Below the pieces are notes generated by a model. The model was not told where the DNA came from and did not search any database. It worked only from the letters and a program-made list of their open reading frames with translations. From Citrobacter tructae (GTDB taxonomy: Bacteria; Pseudomonadota; Gammaproteobacteria; Enterobacterales; Enterobacteriaceae): 64,000 nucleotides of DNA. The stretch covers positions 1,860,001-1,924,000 of the forward strand of contig NZ_CP038469.1 in the NCBI RefSeq assembly GCF_004684345.1, given 5' to 3'. Both the position numbers and the translations under genes were made by a program. Positions 41,586-51,219 of the stretch are shown piece by piece (the stretch's first letter is position 1; each line of letters begins with the position of its first letter).

Positions 41586-42809
41586 TTACACGTCCAACAG
41601 CAGACGCGTTGGATCTTCCAGCAACTCTTTAATGGTTACCAGGAAGCCTACTGACTCACGACCATCGATCAGACGGTGGTCATAAGACAGCGCCAGATAC
41701 ATCATCGGCAGGATTTCAACCTTACCGTCTACTGCCATCGGACGATCTTTGATGGCATGCATACCCAGGATGGCGCTCTGCGGCGGGTTGATGATCGGCG
41801 TAGACATCAGGGAACCGAACACACCACCGTTGGTGATGGTGAAGTTACCGCCAGTCAGATCTTCGACCGTCAACTTGCCGTCACGACCTTTGACTGCCAG
41901 TTCTTTGATACTCTTCTCGATGTCAGCCATACCCAGCAGATCGACATCACGCAGAACCGGGGTCACCAGGCCGCGCGGCGTGGAGACCGCCATGCTGACA
42001 TCAAAGTAGTTGTGGTATACCACGTCGTCGCCATCGATAGAGGCGTTGACTTCCGGGTAGCGTTTCAGCGCTTCAACCACCGCTTTCACGTAGAAAGACA
42101 TAAAGCCCAGACGGATACCGTGACGTTTTTCAAACGCATCACCGTACTGCTTACGCAGATCCATAATCGGCTTCATGTTGACTTCGTTGAAGGTGGTCAG
42201 CATCGCGGTAGAGTTTTTCGCTTCCAACAAACGCTCGGCCACGCGCTTACGCAGACGGGTCATCGGAACACGTTTCTCGCCACGCGCACCCAGCGCAGGC
42301 TGAGCTGCAGGTGCGGCTGCTGGCGCTTTGGCCTCAGCTTTTGCTGCCGGAGCTTTAGCCAGATGTTTTTCAACATCTTCGCGAGTGATACGGCCGCCGA
42401 CGCCGGTACCGTTAATAGCACTGGCTTCGAGGTTATGCTCACCCAGCAGGCGACGAATAGCCGGGCTCAGGGCATCGTTGTTCTGCTCAGTCAGAGACGC
42501 CTGCTGACGCTGTGCCGGAGTAGAATCTTTTTCTTCAGACTTAGCGCTGGTCTCTTTACCGGCGCTGTTGCCTTCACGCAGGCGACCGAGAATCTGGCGA
42601 GAAGTGACGGTGGTCCCTTCATCTTCCAGAACCGCATCAAGAATACCGTCCGCTGATGCCGGTACTTCCAGTACCACTTTGTCAGTTTCGATTTCTACCA
42701 GTACTTCATCACGACGTACTGCATCGCCCGGTTTTTTGTGCCAGGTTGCAACCGTTGCATCCGCGACGGATTCAGGCAGGTCGGGAACAAGAATATCTAC
42801 GCTACTCAT
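41586..42809 (-). CDS. sucB: Dihydrolipoyl succinyltransferase (E2 of 2-oxoglutarate dehydrogenase)
   Basis: 407-residue E2 core protein. The lipoyl domain (DEVLVEIETDKVVLEVPASADG, lipoyl Lys in ETDKV near residue 44) is followed by an Ala/Lys/Pro linker, a peripheral-subunit-binding domain (SPAIRRLLGEHNLEASAINGTG), another Ala-rich linker and the catalytic acyltransferase domain ending with LSYDHRLIDGRESVGFL (catalytic His near 377). E. coli SucB is 405 residues; the small difference is in the linker. Confidence 0.97.
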   Translation of the reverse strand: MSSVDILVPDLPESVADATVATWHKKPGDAVRRDEVLVEIETDKVVLEVPASADGILDAVLEDEGTTVTSRQILGRLREGNSAGKETSAKSEEKDSTPAQRQQASLTEQNNDALSPAIRRLLGEHNLEASAINGTGVGGRITREDVEKHLAKAPAAKAEAKAPAAAPAAQPALGARGEKRVPMTRLRKRVAERLLEAKNSTAMLTTFNEVNMKPIMDLRKQYGDAFEKRHGIRLGFMSFYVKAVVEALKRYPEVNASIDGDDVVYHNYFDVSMAVSTPRGLVTPVLRDVDLLGMADIEKSIKELAVKGRDGKLTVEDLTGGNFTITNGGVFGSLMSTPIINPPQSAILGMHAIKDRPMAVDGKVEILPMMYLALSYDHRLIDGRESVGFLVTIKELLEDPTRLLLDV

Positions 42810-42823
42810 TATTTATCCTTTAT

Positions 42824-45625
42824 TTAATCGACGTTCAGCGCGTCATTAACCAGATCTTGTTGCTGCTTCTGGTGAACGGACATATATCCTACTGCCGGCG
42901 AGGCAGAGGCCGGGCGACCTGCGTAACGCAGAGCAGACCCAAATGGAATCACTTCACGGAAATGATGCTGGCTGCAGTACCATGCGCCCTGGTTGAGCGG
43001 CTCTTCCTGGCACCAGACAAAATCATGTACGTGAGCGTACTGTTTCAACACGTCCTGCATCGCTTTGTGCGGGAACGGATAAAGCTGTTCGATGCGCACA
43101 ATGGCAACATCTTTCTGACCATTCTTGCGGCGCTGCTCCAGCAGGTCGTAATAAACCTTACCAGAACACATCACGACGCGCTTCACGCCCTTCGGATCCA
43201 GGTCATCTACTTCACCAATGGCTGGCAGGAACGCACCGTTAGCCAGTTCGTCCAGCGTAGACACCGCCAGCGGATGACGCAGCAGTGACTTCGGTGACAT
43301 CACCACCAGTGGACGGCGCATACCGCGCAGCGCCTGACGACGCAGCATGTGGTAAACCTGTGCCGGGGTAGACGGGACGCAAACCTGCATGTTCTGCTCA
43401 GCGCAAAGTTGCAGATAACGTTCCAGACGTGCGGAAGAGTGCTCCGGACCCTGACCTTCATAGCCATGCGGCAGCAACATCACCAGACCACACATGCGGC
43501 CCCATTTCTGTTCGCCAGAAGAGATGAACTGATCGATAACTACCTGTGCGCCGTTGGCGAAATCGCCAAACTGCGCTTCCCAGATGGTCAGCGTGCGCGG
43601 TTCAGCCGTGGCATAACCATATTCAAACGCCAGCACCGCTTCTTCAGACAGGACGGAGTCCCATACGCGGAACGGGCCCTGACCGTTATGGACATGCTGC
43701 AGCGGCGTGTAAGTTGAACCGTTCGCCTGGTTATGAATCACCGCGTGGCGGTGGAAGAAGGTTCCGCGACCGGAGTCTTCACCGGATAAACGCACCGGAA
43801 TACCTTCGTCTACCAGCGTGGCGTAAGCCAGATTTTCTGCGCCACCCCAGTCGAACAGCTTCTCGCCTGCGGCCATGGCCTGACGGTCACCGTAAATCTT
43901 GGCGACGCGCGACTGCATTTCAACCGCTTCAGGTACGGTACTGATGCGTTTTGCCAGCTCTTGCAAACGCTTCATTTCAACCTTACTTGGGTAGTTTTCG
44001 TCCCATTCGTGGTTGAGGTACGGTGACCAGGTGAAAGAGTGCATATTCATTGGGCGCCACTCTTTCACCACGCATTCACCCGCATCTAACGCGTCGCGAT
44101 ACAGGTTGACCATTTCGGTCGCGTCTTCCAGCGTAACGACTTTATCTGTTTCCAGCTTGTCAGCGTAGATTTTGCGCGGCGTCGGGTGCTTTTTGATTTT
44201 CTGATACATCAACGGCTGGGTTGCGCTCGGCTCGTCGGCTTCGTTATGGCCGTGACGGCGGTAGCACACCAGATCGATGAACACATCGCGTTTAAAAGTA
44301 TTACGGAAATCCAGCGCCAGACGCGTCACGAAAGCGACCGCTTCCGGGTCATCCGCGTTGACGTGGAAAATCGGTGCCATCACCATCTTACCGATGTCGG
44401 TACAGTACGGTGTAGAACGCGCATCCAGCGGGTTGGAGGTGGTGAAACCAACCTGGTTGTTGATCACGATGCGAACGGTACCGCCCACTTCGTAACCGCG
44501 CGCTTTCGACATGTTCAGGGTTTCCTGAACCACGCCCTGCCCGGTCACCGCCGCGTCACCGTGAATGGTGATCGGCAGAACTTTATTGCTGCTCGGCTCG
44601 TCCAGTCTGTCCAGACGCGCGCGAACGGAACCGATAACCACCGGGCTAACGATTTCCAGATGCGACGGGTTAAACGCCAGCGCCAGATGCACCAGACCGC
44701 CTTCGGTTTCGATATCCGATGAGAAGCCCATGTGGTACTTAACGTCACCGGTACCGAGGTGTTCTTTATGTTTGCCCGCGAACTCGTCAAACAGTTCCTG
44801 TGGGCGTTTACCCAGCACGTTCACCAGTACGTTCAGACGACCACGGTGCGCCATGCCCAGAACCACTTCGCGCGTGCCGCTGTTACCGGCATGGCGAATC
44901 ATCTCTTTGAGCATCGGAATTAACGCATCACCGCCTTCCAGCGAGAAGCGTTTCGCCCCCGGGAACTTCGCACCCAGGTAGCGTTCCAGACCTTCTGCTG
45001 CAGTCAGTTCGCTAAGGAAGCGTTTTTTCTCTTCGCCGCTGAACGCCGCGCGACCGGATTCGATACGCTGTTGCAGCCAGCGTTTCTCTTCAGTACTGGT
45101 GATGTGCATGTACTCGGCGCCAATCGGGCCGCAGTAGGTTTGTTTGAGCGCAACGACCAGGTCGCTCAGCTTCATCGTATCTTTGCCACCGGCAAAAGAA
45201 CCGACGTTAAAGCTTTCCTGGAAATCCGCATCGGTCAGATCGTGAAAAGACGGGTCCAGATCGGCCACGTTTTCTTGCTGCCACAGTCCCAGCGGATCGA
45301 GATTCGCATGCTGATGGCCGCGGAAACGGTAGGCGTTAATGAGCTGCAGGACTTTAACCTGCTTCACATTGGCATCAGGGTCGGAAATAGAAGAAGAGTA
45401 ACGTGGGGTAACCAACGCCTGTCGACGGAAATAATCACGCGTTTTTGAATGGAGTTGATCCGGTTTGACTCCGGTACCAGGTAACTGCTGGAACGTCGAA
45501 CGCCAGTTAGCATCTACCGAGTCAGGGTCGGTTAAGAAGTCTTCATAGAGCTGTTCTATCCAACTCTGGTTCGAACCAGAGAGGTAAGAAGAGTCCAACC
45601 AGGCTTTCAAAGCGCTGTTCTGCAT
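42824..45625 (-). CDS. sucA: 2-Oxoglutarate dehydrogenase E1
   Basis: 933-residue thiamine-diphosphate decarboxylase subunit. The N-terminal E2-binding segment is MQNSALKAWLDSSYLSGSNQSWIEQLYEDF. Substrate and ThDP-site motifs are GMAHRGRLNVLVNVLGK, the GDAAVTGQG...INNQVGFTT region, and the C-terminal HGYEGQGPEHSSARLERYLQLC. Length equals E. coli SucA. It lies 14 bases upstream of sucB. Confidence 0.97.
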   Translation of the reverse strand: MQNSALKAWLDSSYLSGSNQSWIEQLYEDFLTDPDSVDANWRSTFQQLPGTGVKPDQLHSKTRDYFRRQALVTPRYSSSISDPDANVKQVKVLQLINAYRFRGHQHANLDPLGLWQQENVADLDPSFHDLTDADFQESFNVGSFAGGKDTMKLSDLVVALKQTYCGPIGAEYMHITSTEEKRWLQQRIESGRAAFSGEEKKRFLSELTAAEGLERYLGAKFPGAKRFSLEGGDALIPMLKEMIRHAGNSGTREVVLGMAHRGRLNVLVNVLGKRPQELFDEFAGKHKEHLGTGDVKYHMGFSSDIETEGGLVHLALAFNPSHLEIVSPVVIGSVRARLDRLDEPSSNKVLPITIHGDAAVTGQGVVQETLNMSKARGYEVGGTVRIVINNQVGFTTSNPLDARSTPYCTDIGKMVMAPIFHVNADDPEAVAFVTRLALDFRNTFKRDVFIDLVCYRRHGHNEADEPSATQPLMYQKIKKHPTPRKIYADKLETDKVVTLEDATEMVNLYRDALDAGECVVKEWRPMNMHSFTWSPYLNHEWDENYPSKVEMKRLQELAKRISTVPEAVEMQSRVAKIYGDRQAMAAGEKLFDWGGAENLAYATLVDEGIPVRLSGEDSGRGTFFHRHAVIHNQANGSTYTPLQHVHNGQGPFRVWDSVLSEEAVLAFEYGYATAEPRTLTIWEAQFGDFANGAQVVIDQFISSGEQKWGRMCGLVMLLPHGYEGQGPEHSSARLERYLQLCAEQNMQVCVPSTPAQVYHMLRRQALRGMRRPLVVMSPKSLLRHPLAVSTLDELANGAFLPAIGEVDDLDPKGVKRVVMCSGKVYYDLLEQRRKNGQKDVAIVRIEQLYPFPHKAMQDVLKQYAHVHDFVWCQEEPLNQGAWYCSQHHFREVIPFGSALRYAGRPASASPAVGYMSVHQKQQQDLVNDALNVD

Positions 45626-45824
45626 CGTGATCCCTTAAGCATTTGTATGCTTACTTCGCCGTGGATACTACCACGCACACCCGGTGTGCGTGCCGGGGTT
45701 CACTTGTTGCGGACTGTCGTGTCATCTGCGTCCGCTAAGGAACCTTTAAAAACTGTCAGAGATAAAGGGCAGTTTTTAGAGGTTTCCTGCACTACCGGGG
45801 AATCGCTTCCCCGGCAACAACTAC
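45626..45824 (-). other. sdhB–sucA spacer with two strong stem-loops
   Basis: Perfect stems occur at 45673–45691 (ACGCACAC/GTGTGCGT, 3-base loop) and at 45795–45814 (CCGGGGAA/TTCCCCGG, TCGC tetraloop). The second begins 10 bases after the sdhB stop without a clear T tract. In E. coli the internal suc promoter lies in this gap and read-through from sdh is common, so partial termination or mRNA processing is plausible. Confidence 0.55.
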
Positions 45825-46541
45825 TTACGCACTGCGTTTCAGCAGCATCGACTTAATATGGCCGATGGCGCGCGTCGGGTTCAGCCCCTTAGGACAGACA
45901 CTGACGCAGTTCATGATGCTATGGCAGCGGAATACGCTGAAAGCGTCACTTAATCCATCCAGGCGGCTGTCGGTTTCGGTATCGCGGCTGTCAATCAGGA
46001 AGCGATACGCGGCCAGCAGACCTGCCGGGCCAATAAACTTGTCCGGATTCCACCAGAATGACGGGCAAGACGTTGAGCAGCATGCACATAAAATACATTC
46101 ATACAGCCCATCGAGCTTCTCACGCTGCTCTGGCATTTGTAAATGCTCGCGAGCCGGTGGATTTTTCCCATTATTCAACAAGTAAGGCTTAATCTTCTCA
46201 TACTGTGCGTAGAATTGCCCCATGTCTACCACCAAATCACGCACTACCGGTAAACCAGGAAGCGGGCGGATGACAATTTTCTTGCCCGGCTGATTCAGCG
46301 CAGAAATAGGTGTGATACAGGCCAGACCATTTTTGCCGTTCATGTTCAGACCGTCGGAGCCACAGACCCCTTCACGGCAAGAGCGACGGAACGACAGCGA
46401 CGGGTCTTTTTCTTTCAGCTGCATCAGCGCATCCAGCAGCATCATGTCGCGACCTTCTTCCGCTTCCAGGGTGTAATCCTGCATATGCGGAGCATCGTCT
46501 ACGTCCGGGTTATAACGATAAACTGAAAACTCGAGTTTCAT
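45825..46541 (-). CDS. sdhB: Succinate dehydrogenase iron–sulfur subunit
   Basis: 238-residue subunit of complex II carrying [2Fe-2S], [4Fe-4S] and [3Fe-4S] clusters. The plant-type ferredoxin cysteines are in SCREGVCGSDGLNMNGKNGLAC (residues about 55–75). The C-terminal ferredoxin motifs CILCACCSTSCPSFWW and CHSIMNCVSVCPKGLNP bind the other two. It lies 15 bases after sdhA. Confidence 0.97.
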   Translation of the reverse strand: MKLEFSVYRYNPDVDDAPHMQDYTLEAEEGRDMMLLDALMQLKEKDPSLSFRRSCREGVCGSDGLNMNGKNGLACITPISALNQPGKKIVIRPLPGLPVVRDLVVDMGQFYAQYEKIKPYLLNNGKNPPAREHLQMPEQREKLDGLYECILCACCSTSCPSFWWNPDKFIGPAGLLAAYRFLIDSRDTETDSRLDGLSDAFSVFRCHSIMNCVSVCPKGLNPTRAIGHIKSMLLKRSA

Positions 46542-46556
46542 TTTCCTGTCTCCGCA

Positions 46557-48323
46557 TTAATAAGTACGAATCTTCGGCGGGAATGCCGGGCGCAGTTTCG
46601 GTTCCATATTGACCTGACGTCGCGTCATGGATTCCGATTCTGGCAGGTACAGGGAATGGCACAGCCAGTTTTCATCATCGCGTTCCGGGAAGTCGAAGCG
46701 GCTATGTGCGCCACGGCTTTCGGTACGGAAGTTCGCAGACACCGCCGTGGCGTATGCAGTTTCCATCAGGTTATCCAGTTCCAGACACTCTACGCGCTGG
46801 GTATTGAACTCGCTGGAAGTATCATCCAGACGGGCATTTTTCAGACGCTCGCGAATCGCCTTCAACTCTTCCAGACCCTTCGCCATCGCGTCGCCTTCGC
46901 GGAACACCGAGAAGTTATGCTGCATACATTCCTGCAGCGCTTTACGAATGACGACCGGATCTTCACCGTCACGGTTACCGTTCCAGCGGTTCAGACGCGC
47001 CAGAGAGGCATCGATTTCTTCTTCAGTCGCATCCTTCAGATCGCCCTGCTCTGCGATAGACTCCTGCAGATGCAGACCCACCGCACGACCAAACACCACC
47101 AGGTCCAGCAGCGAGTTGCCGCCCAGACGGTTGGCACCGTGAACCGATACGCAGGCGATTTCGCCCACCGCAAACAGTCCCGGAATAACCACGTCTTCGC
47201 CCTGCTCGTTCACGGTCAGCGCCTGGCCGCTCACTTTGGTCGGCACACCGCCCATCATGTAGTGACAGGTTGGGATAACCGGAATCGGCTCTTTCACCGG
47301 GTCAACGTGAGCAAAGGTACGCGACAGTTCAAGGATGCCCGGCAGGCGGGATTCGAGAACGTCTTTACCCAGATGGTCAAGCTTCAGCTTGGCGTGTGGG
47401 CCCCACGGGCCGTCACAGCCGCGACCTTCACGGATTTCGATCATGATGGAACGTGCCACCACGTCACGACCCGCCAGATCTTTCGCATTCGGGGCATAAC
47501 GCTCCATAAAGCGCTCGCCGTGTTTGTTCAGCAGGTAACCACCTTCACCACGACAGCCTTCGGTAACCAGAACCCCTGCCCCGGCGATACCGGTCGGGTG
47601 GAACTGCCACATTTCCATATCCTGCACCGGCACACCGGCACGGATCGCCATGCCAACGCCGTCGCCGGTGTTGATGTGCGCGTTAGTGGTGGACTGATAA
47701 ATACGGCCTGCGCCGCCGGTTGCCAGTACGGTGGCACGGGCTTTGAAATAAACCACTTCACCGGTTTCGATACACAGGGCGGTACAACCGACAACAGCAC
47801 CATCGGCGTTTTTCACCAGATCCAGCGCGTACCACTCAGAGAAAATGGTGGTGTGGTTTTTCAGGTTCTGCTGATACAGCGTGTGCAACAGCGCATGACC
47901 GGTACGGTCAGCTGCTGCTGCGGTACGTGCCGCCTGTTCGCCGCCGAAGTTTTTCGACTGACCACCAAACGGACGTTGATAGATAGTGCCATCGTCAAGA
48001 CGTGAGAATGGCAGCCCCATATGGTCCAGCTCCAGAATCGCTTCCGGGCCGGTCTTACACATATATTCAATCGCGTCCTGGTCACCAATGTAGTCCGACC
48101 CTTTGACGGTGTCGTACATGTGCCATTCCCAGTTATCTTCATGGGTATTACCGAGCGCGACGGTGATGCCACCTTGCGCGGAGACGGTATGGGAACGGGT
48201 TGGGAACACTTTGGAGAGCAGCGCACAGGTCTGACCGCTCTGGGAAATTTGCAGCGCCGCGCGCATACCTGCGCCACCGGCACCAATCACAACAGCATCA
48301 AATTCTCTGACTGGCAGTTTCAT
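46557..48323 (-). CDS. sdhA: Succinate dehydrogenase flavoprotein subunit
   Basis: 588-residue FAD-containing catalytic subunit. FAD-binding GAGGAGMRAALQ is near residues 14–25, and the covalent flavin histidine is in PTRSHTVSAQGG. Substrate-site residues in FHPTG and HGANRLGGNSL are present. The start at 48323 (MKLPVREFDAVV) overlaps the sdhD stop by one base (TAATG) and matches E. coli length; the longer frame from 48335 is not needed. Confidence 0.97.
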   Translation of the reverse strand: MKLPVREFDAVVIGAGGAGMRAALQISQSGQTCALLSKVFPTRSHTVSAQGGITVALGNTHEDNWEWHMYDTVKGSDYIGDQDAIEYMCKTGPEAILELDHMGLPFSRLDDGTIYQRPFGGQSKNFGGEQAARTAAAADRTGHALLHTLYQQNLKNHTTIFSEWYALDLVKNADGAVVGCTALCIETGEVVYFKARATVLATGGAGRIYQSTTNAHINTGDGVGMAIRAGVPVQDMEMWQFHPTGIAGAGVLVTEGCRGEGGYLLNKHGERFMERYAPNAKDLAGRDVVARSIMIEIREGRGCDGPWGPHAKLKLDHLGKDVLESRLPGILELSRTFAHVDPVKEPIPVIPTCHYMMGGVPTKVSGQALTVNEQGEDVVIPGLFAVGEIACVSVHGANRLGGNSLLDLVVFGRAVGLHLQESIAEQGDLKDATEEEIDASLARLNRWNGNRDGEDPVVIRKALQECMQHNFSVFREGDAMAKGLEELKAIRERLKNARLDDTSSEFNTQRVECLELDNLMETAYATAVSANFRTESRGAHSRFDFPERDDENWLCHSLYLPESESMTRRQVNMEPKLRPAFPPKIRTY

Positions 48324-48670
48324 TACACACCCCACACCACAACGAATCCATAAATGACGTAAACCACCAGTGCAACGACAATCGCCAGTTGCAGAATCAG
48401 GCGCACGGCCAGCGGTTTAACGTAGTCGGTCAACACCTGCCACATGCCAATCCAGGCATGGATCAAGATAGAAAACAGTGCCAGCAGGGTGAAGACTTTG
48501 GTGAATGCCGATGAGAAGAAACCGGTCCAAATTTCCCAGGTCAGTTCGCCACTGGTGGCGAAGAAGCCGACCATATAGATGATGTATAACGTCAGAACGA
48601 TAGCGGTAGCACGGACCAGAATGAAGTCATGTACGCCGTTGCGTCCTAATGCGGAGGCGTTGCTTACCAT
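48323..48670 (-). CDS. sdhD: Succinate dehydrogenase membrane anchor subunit
   Basis: 115-residue subunit with three TM helices (about residues 15–35, 55–80 and 90–112). The heme/quinone region HAWIGMWQVLTDYV is near 71–84, with the conserved ubiquinone-site tyrosine. The start at 48670 (MVSNASALGRNGVHDF) gives the E. coli length and overlaps the sdhC stop by 7 bases; the longer upstream frame only re-reads sdhC DNA. Confidence 0.97.
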   Translation of the reverse strand: MVSNASALGRNGVHDFILVRATAIVLTLYIIYMVGFFATSGELTWEIWTGFFSSAFTKVFTLLALFSILIHAWIGMWQVLTDYVKPLAVRLILQLAIVVALVVYVIYGFVVVWGV

Positions 48671-49053
48671 ACGAGGACTCCTGCGAGAAGTGAAAGCACG
48701 ACAATGATAACAAAAGAAATTTTGGCAGAACGCGTCCCTGCTTCGAGGGTTTCTTCGATGTAGCCAAAATCCATCAACAGATGGCGAATGCCCATGACGG
48801 CGTGATAGGCCAGCGCGACCAGAATTCCCCACAGAATTAACTCCACAAAGAAGTTATTCATAATGGAAGACGCCGCGAGGAAACCTTCAGGGGAGGAAAG
48901 GCTGGTACCCAATAACCACAACAGTATCCCGACCGCCACGAAGGTGATCACTCCAGATACGCGATGGAGAATGGACGCTATCGCCGTGATTGGGAACCGA
49001 ATCGTTTGCAGATCCAGATTGACAGGTCTTTGTTTTTTCACATTTCTTATCAT
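48664..49053 (-). CDS. sdhC: Succinate dehydrogenase cytochrome b556 subunit
   Basis: 129-residue heme b anchor with three TM helices. ITAIASILHRVSGVITF near residues 22–38 carries conserved Ser/Arg quinone-site residues, and the heme ligand is in AYHAVMGIRHLLMDFGY near 84. The start at 49053 (MIRNVKKQRP) matches E. coli. First gene of sdhCDAB–sucABCD; gltA lies divergent, about 700 bp away. Confidence 0.96.
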   Translation of the reverse strand: MIRNVKKQRPVNLDLQTIRFPITAIASILHRVSGVITFVAVGILLWLLGTSLSSPEGFLAASSIMNNFFVELILWGILVALAYHAVMGIRHLLMDFGYIEETLEAGTRSAKISFVIIVVLSLLAGVLVW

Positions 49054-49762
49054 GAATAACGCCCACATGCTGTTCTTATTATTCCCTTTGGACTTCGGGT
49101 ACAGAAGATGAAGACTCCTGTTGCCTGAAAGACGACGGGGTTTCCTTCCTCCGGTCTGCGTGCGGGTCAGACAGCGTCCTTACTATAACTACGCGTCATA
49201 TAAAACACTGCTTCCAGTTGCTAAAACGACACGTTACAACGCTGGTTGGCTCGGGATTGCAGGGTATTCCGGAGACCTGGCGGCAGTATAGGACGTTCAC
49301 AAAATCATTACAATTAACCTACATATAGTTTGTCGGGTTTTATCCCGAACAGTGACATAGGTCACGATAACAACATTATTTTAATTTTTAATCATCTGAT
49401 TTGACAATCATTAAACAAACTTGTTACAAACGACACCAGAAAAAGCATATAATGCGTAAAAGTTATGGGGTCACTCTTTCACCGATGAGTAAGTTATGTA
49501 ACAGTGTGAAAAGGTTGACCAATAAATTCAGTACAGTTATTAGTGTAGACAGGTTTAATAATTCGGATTGCTAAGTTGTTGATTTGTTGCTAATTCACCA
49601 TGAGTTAACTGATTTACCTGCAAGCGCCCATTGCTCTGTACCCTGGTTTCTCCTCTACCACAGAGTGGCGAGCCGAATAACAAACTGGTAACGGTTAATT
49701 GATGAGTTGAAGCAGATCTCACCTGAGTAGTCTTAAGCAATAAGGCGCTAAGGAGACCGTAA
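49054..49762. promoter_or_regulatory. Divergent sdhC–gltA control region
   Basis: This 709-bp gene-free interval drives sdh–suc leftward and gltA rightward. AGTGACATAGGTCACG (49351–49366) matches the CRP core TGTGA-N6-TCACA at 8 of 10 core positions. A consensus TATAAT -10 at 49448–49453 faces gltA, which would give a leader of about 300 bases. AT-rich GTTA-type ArcA-like motifs lie around 49411–49426. The gltA ribosome site CTAAGGAG is 7 bases before its ATG. Control by CRP and ArcA is known in E. coli and inferred here. Confidence 0.6.
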
Positions 49763-51046
49763 ATGGCTGATACTAAAGCAAAACTCACTCTAAACGGTGA
49801 TGCTGCTATTGAACTGGATGTGCTGAAAGGTACGCTCGGTCAAGACGTTATTGATATTCGTAGCCTTGGTTCAAAAGGCATGTTCACTTTTGACCCTGGT
49901 TTTACCTCTACCGCATCCTGCGAATCCAAAATTACGTTCATCGACGGTGATGAAGGTATTTTGCTGCATCGCGGCTTCCCGATTGATCAGCTGGCTACCG
50001 AATCCAACTATCTGGAAGTGTGTTATATCCTGCTGTACGGCGAAAAACCGACGCAGAAAGAGTACGACGAGTTCAAAACTACGGTCACTCGCCATACCAT
50101 GATCCATGAGCAGATCACGCGTCTGTTCCATGGTTTCCGCCGCGACTCCCACCCGATGGCCGTCATGTGCGGTGTTACCGGTGCGCTGGCAGCGTTCTAT
50201 CACGACTCGCTGGATGTGAATAATCCGCGCCATCGCGAAATCGCCGCCTTCCGTCTGTTGTCCAAAATGCCGACCATGGCCGCGATGTGCTACAAATACT
50301 CCATCGGTCAACCGTTTGTTTACCCGCGTAATGATCTCTCCTACGCCGGCAACTTCCTGCGCATGATGTTCTCCACGCCGTGTGAAGAGTACGTTGTAAA
50401 TCCGGTGCTGGAACGCGCTATGGACCGTATCCTGATCCTGCACGCTGACCACGAACAGAACGCGTCAACCTCCACCGTCCGTACCGCAGGCTCTTCAGGC
50501 GCGAACCCATTCGCCTGTATCGCTGCGGGTATCGCTTCCCTGTGGGGACCGGCGCACGGCGGCGCGAACGAAGCCGCGCTGAAAATGCTGGAAGAAATCA
50601 GCTCAGTTAAACACATTCCGGAATTTGTTCGCCGCGCGAAAGATAAGAATGACTCTTTCCGCCTGATGGGCTTTGGTCACCGTGTTTACAAAAACTATGA
50701 CCCGCGCGCCACCGTGATGCGTGAAACCTGCCATGAAGTGCTGAAAGAACTGGGTTCGAAAGATGACCTGCTGGAAGTAGCGATGGAACTTGAGCACATC
50801 GCGCTGAACGACCCGTACTTCATCGAGAAGAAACTGTACCCGAACGTAGACTTCTACTCCGGCATCATTCTGAAAGCGATGGGGATCCCGTCTTCCATGT
50901 TCACCGTGATCTTCGCCATGGCGCGTACCGTTGGCTGGATTGCGCACTGGAACGAAATGCATACCGACGGCATGAAGATCGCTCGTCCTCGTCAGCTGTA
51001 CACCGGCTACGACAAACGCGATTATAAGTCTGACATTAAGCGTTAA
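49763..51046 (+). CDS. gltA: Citrate synthase
   Basis: 427-residue type II, NADH-sensitive citrate synthase. Active-site residues are visible in GPAHGGANEAA (His near 265), FGHRVYKNYDPRA (His near 306) and NVDFYSGII (Asp near 363). The N-terminal domain (about 1–60) is the NADH-binding regulatory part of the hexameric Gram-negative enzyme. It is a single-gene unit, followed by a REP-like element. Confidence 0.97.
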   Translation: MADTKAKLTLNGDAAIELDVLKGTLGQDVIDIRSLGSKGMFTFDPGFTSTASCESKITFIDGDEGILLHRGFPIDQLATESNYLEVCYILLYGEKPTQKEYDEFKTTVTRHTMIHEQITRLFHGFRRDSHPMAVMCGVTGALAAFYHDSLDVNNPRHREIAAFRLLSKMPTMAAMCYKYSIGQPFVYPRNDLSYAGNFLRMMFSTPCEEYVVNPVLERAMDRILILHADHEQNASTSTVRTAGSSGANPFACIAAGIASLWGPAHGGANEAALKMLEEISSVKHIPEFVRRAKDKNDSFRLMGFGHRVYKNYDPRATVMRETCHEVLKELGSKDDLLEVAMELEHIALNDPYFIEKKLYPNVDFYSGIILKAMGIPSSMFTVIFAMARTVGWIAHWNEMHTDGMKIARPRQLYTGYDKRDYKSDIKR

Positions 51047-51049
51047 TTA

Positions 51050-51145
51050 TCTGCCGGATAGCACTAACGCCTGTCCGGCCTACAGTCATTAACTCCTCTG
51101 GCCGGACAAAGCATTAATGCCCACATCCGGCCTGTTTTTCTTGAT
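51050..51145. repeat. REP-like element after gltA
   Basis: TGCCGGATAGCACTAACGCCTGTCCGGCCTACAG is a classic REP unit, followed by an inverted second unit with CTGGCCGGACAAAG and CATCCGGCCTG, then TTTTTC. It could also serve as the gltA terminator. Confidence 0.78.
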
Positions 51146-51219
51146 CTACGTTATTTTATTCTCATCACGCTTTCTCTATGATTTACTGAGATTTCCCTCA
51201 TTTCACTCAGGAGCATGGG

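Noticed and set aside
46656..48005. A 449-codon plus-strand open frame
   Set aside because: It is wholly antisense to sdhA, whose protein is unambiguous; long antisense frames are common in high-codon-bias genes.
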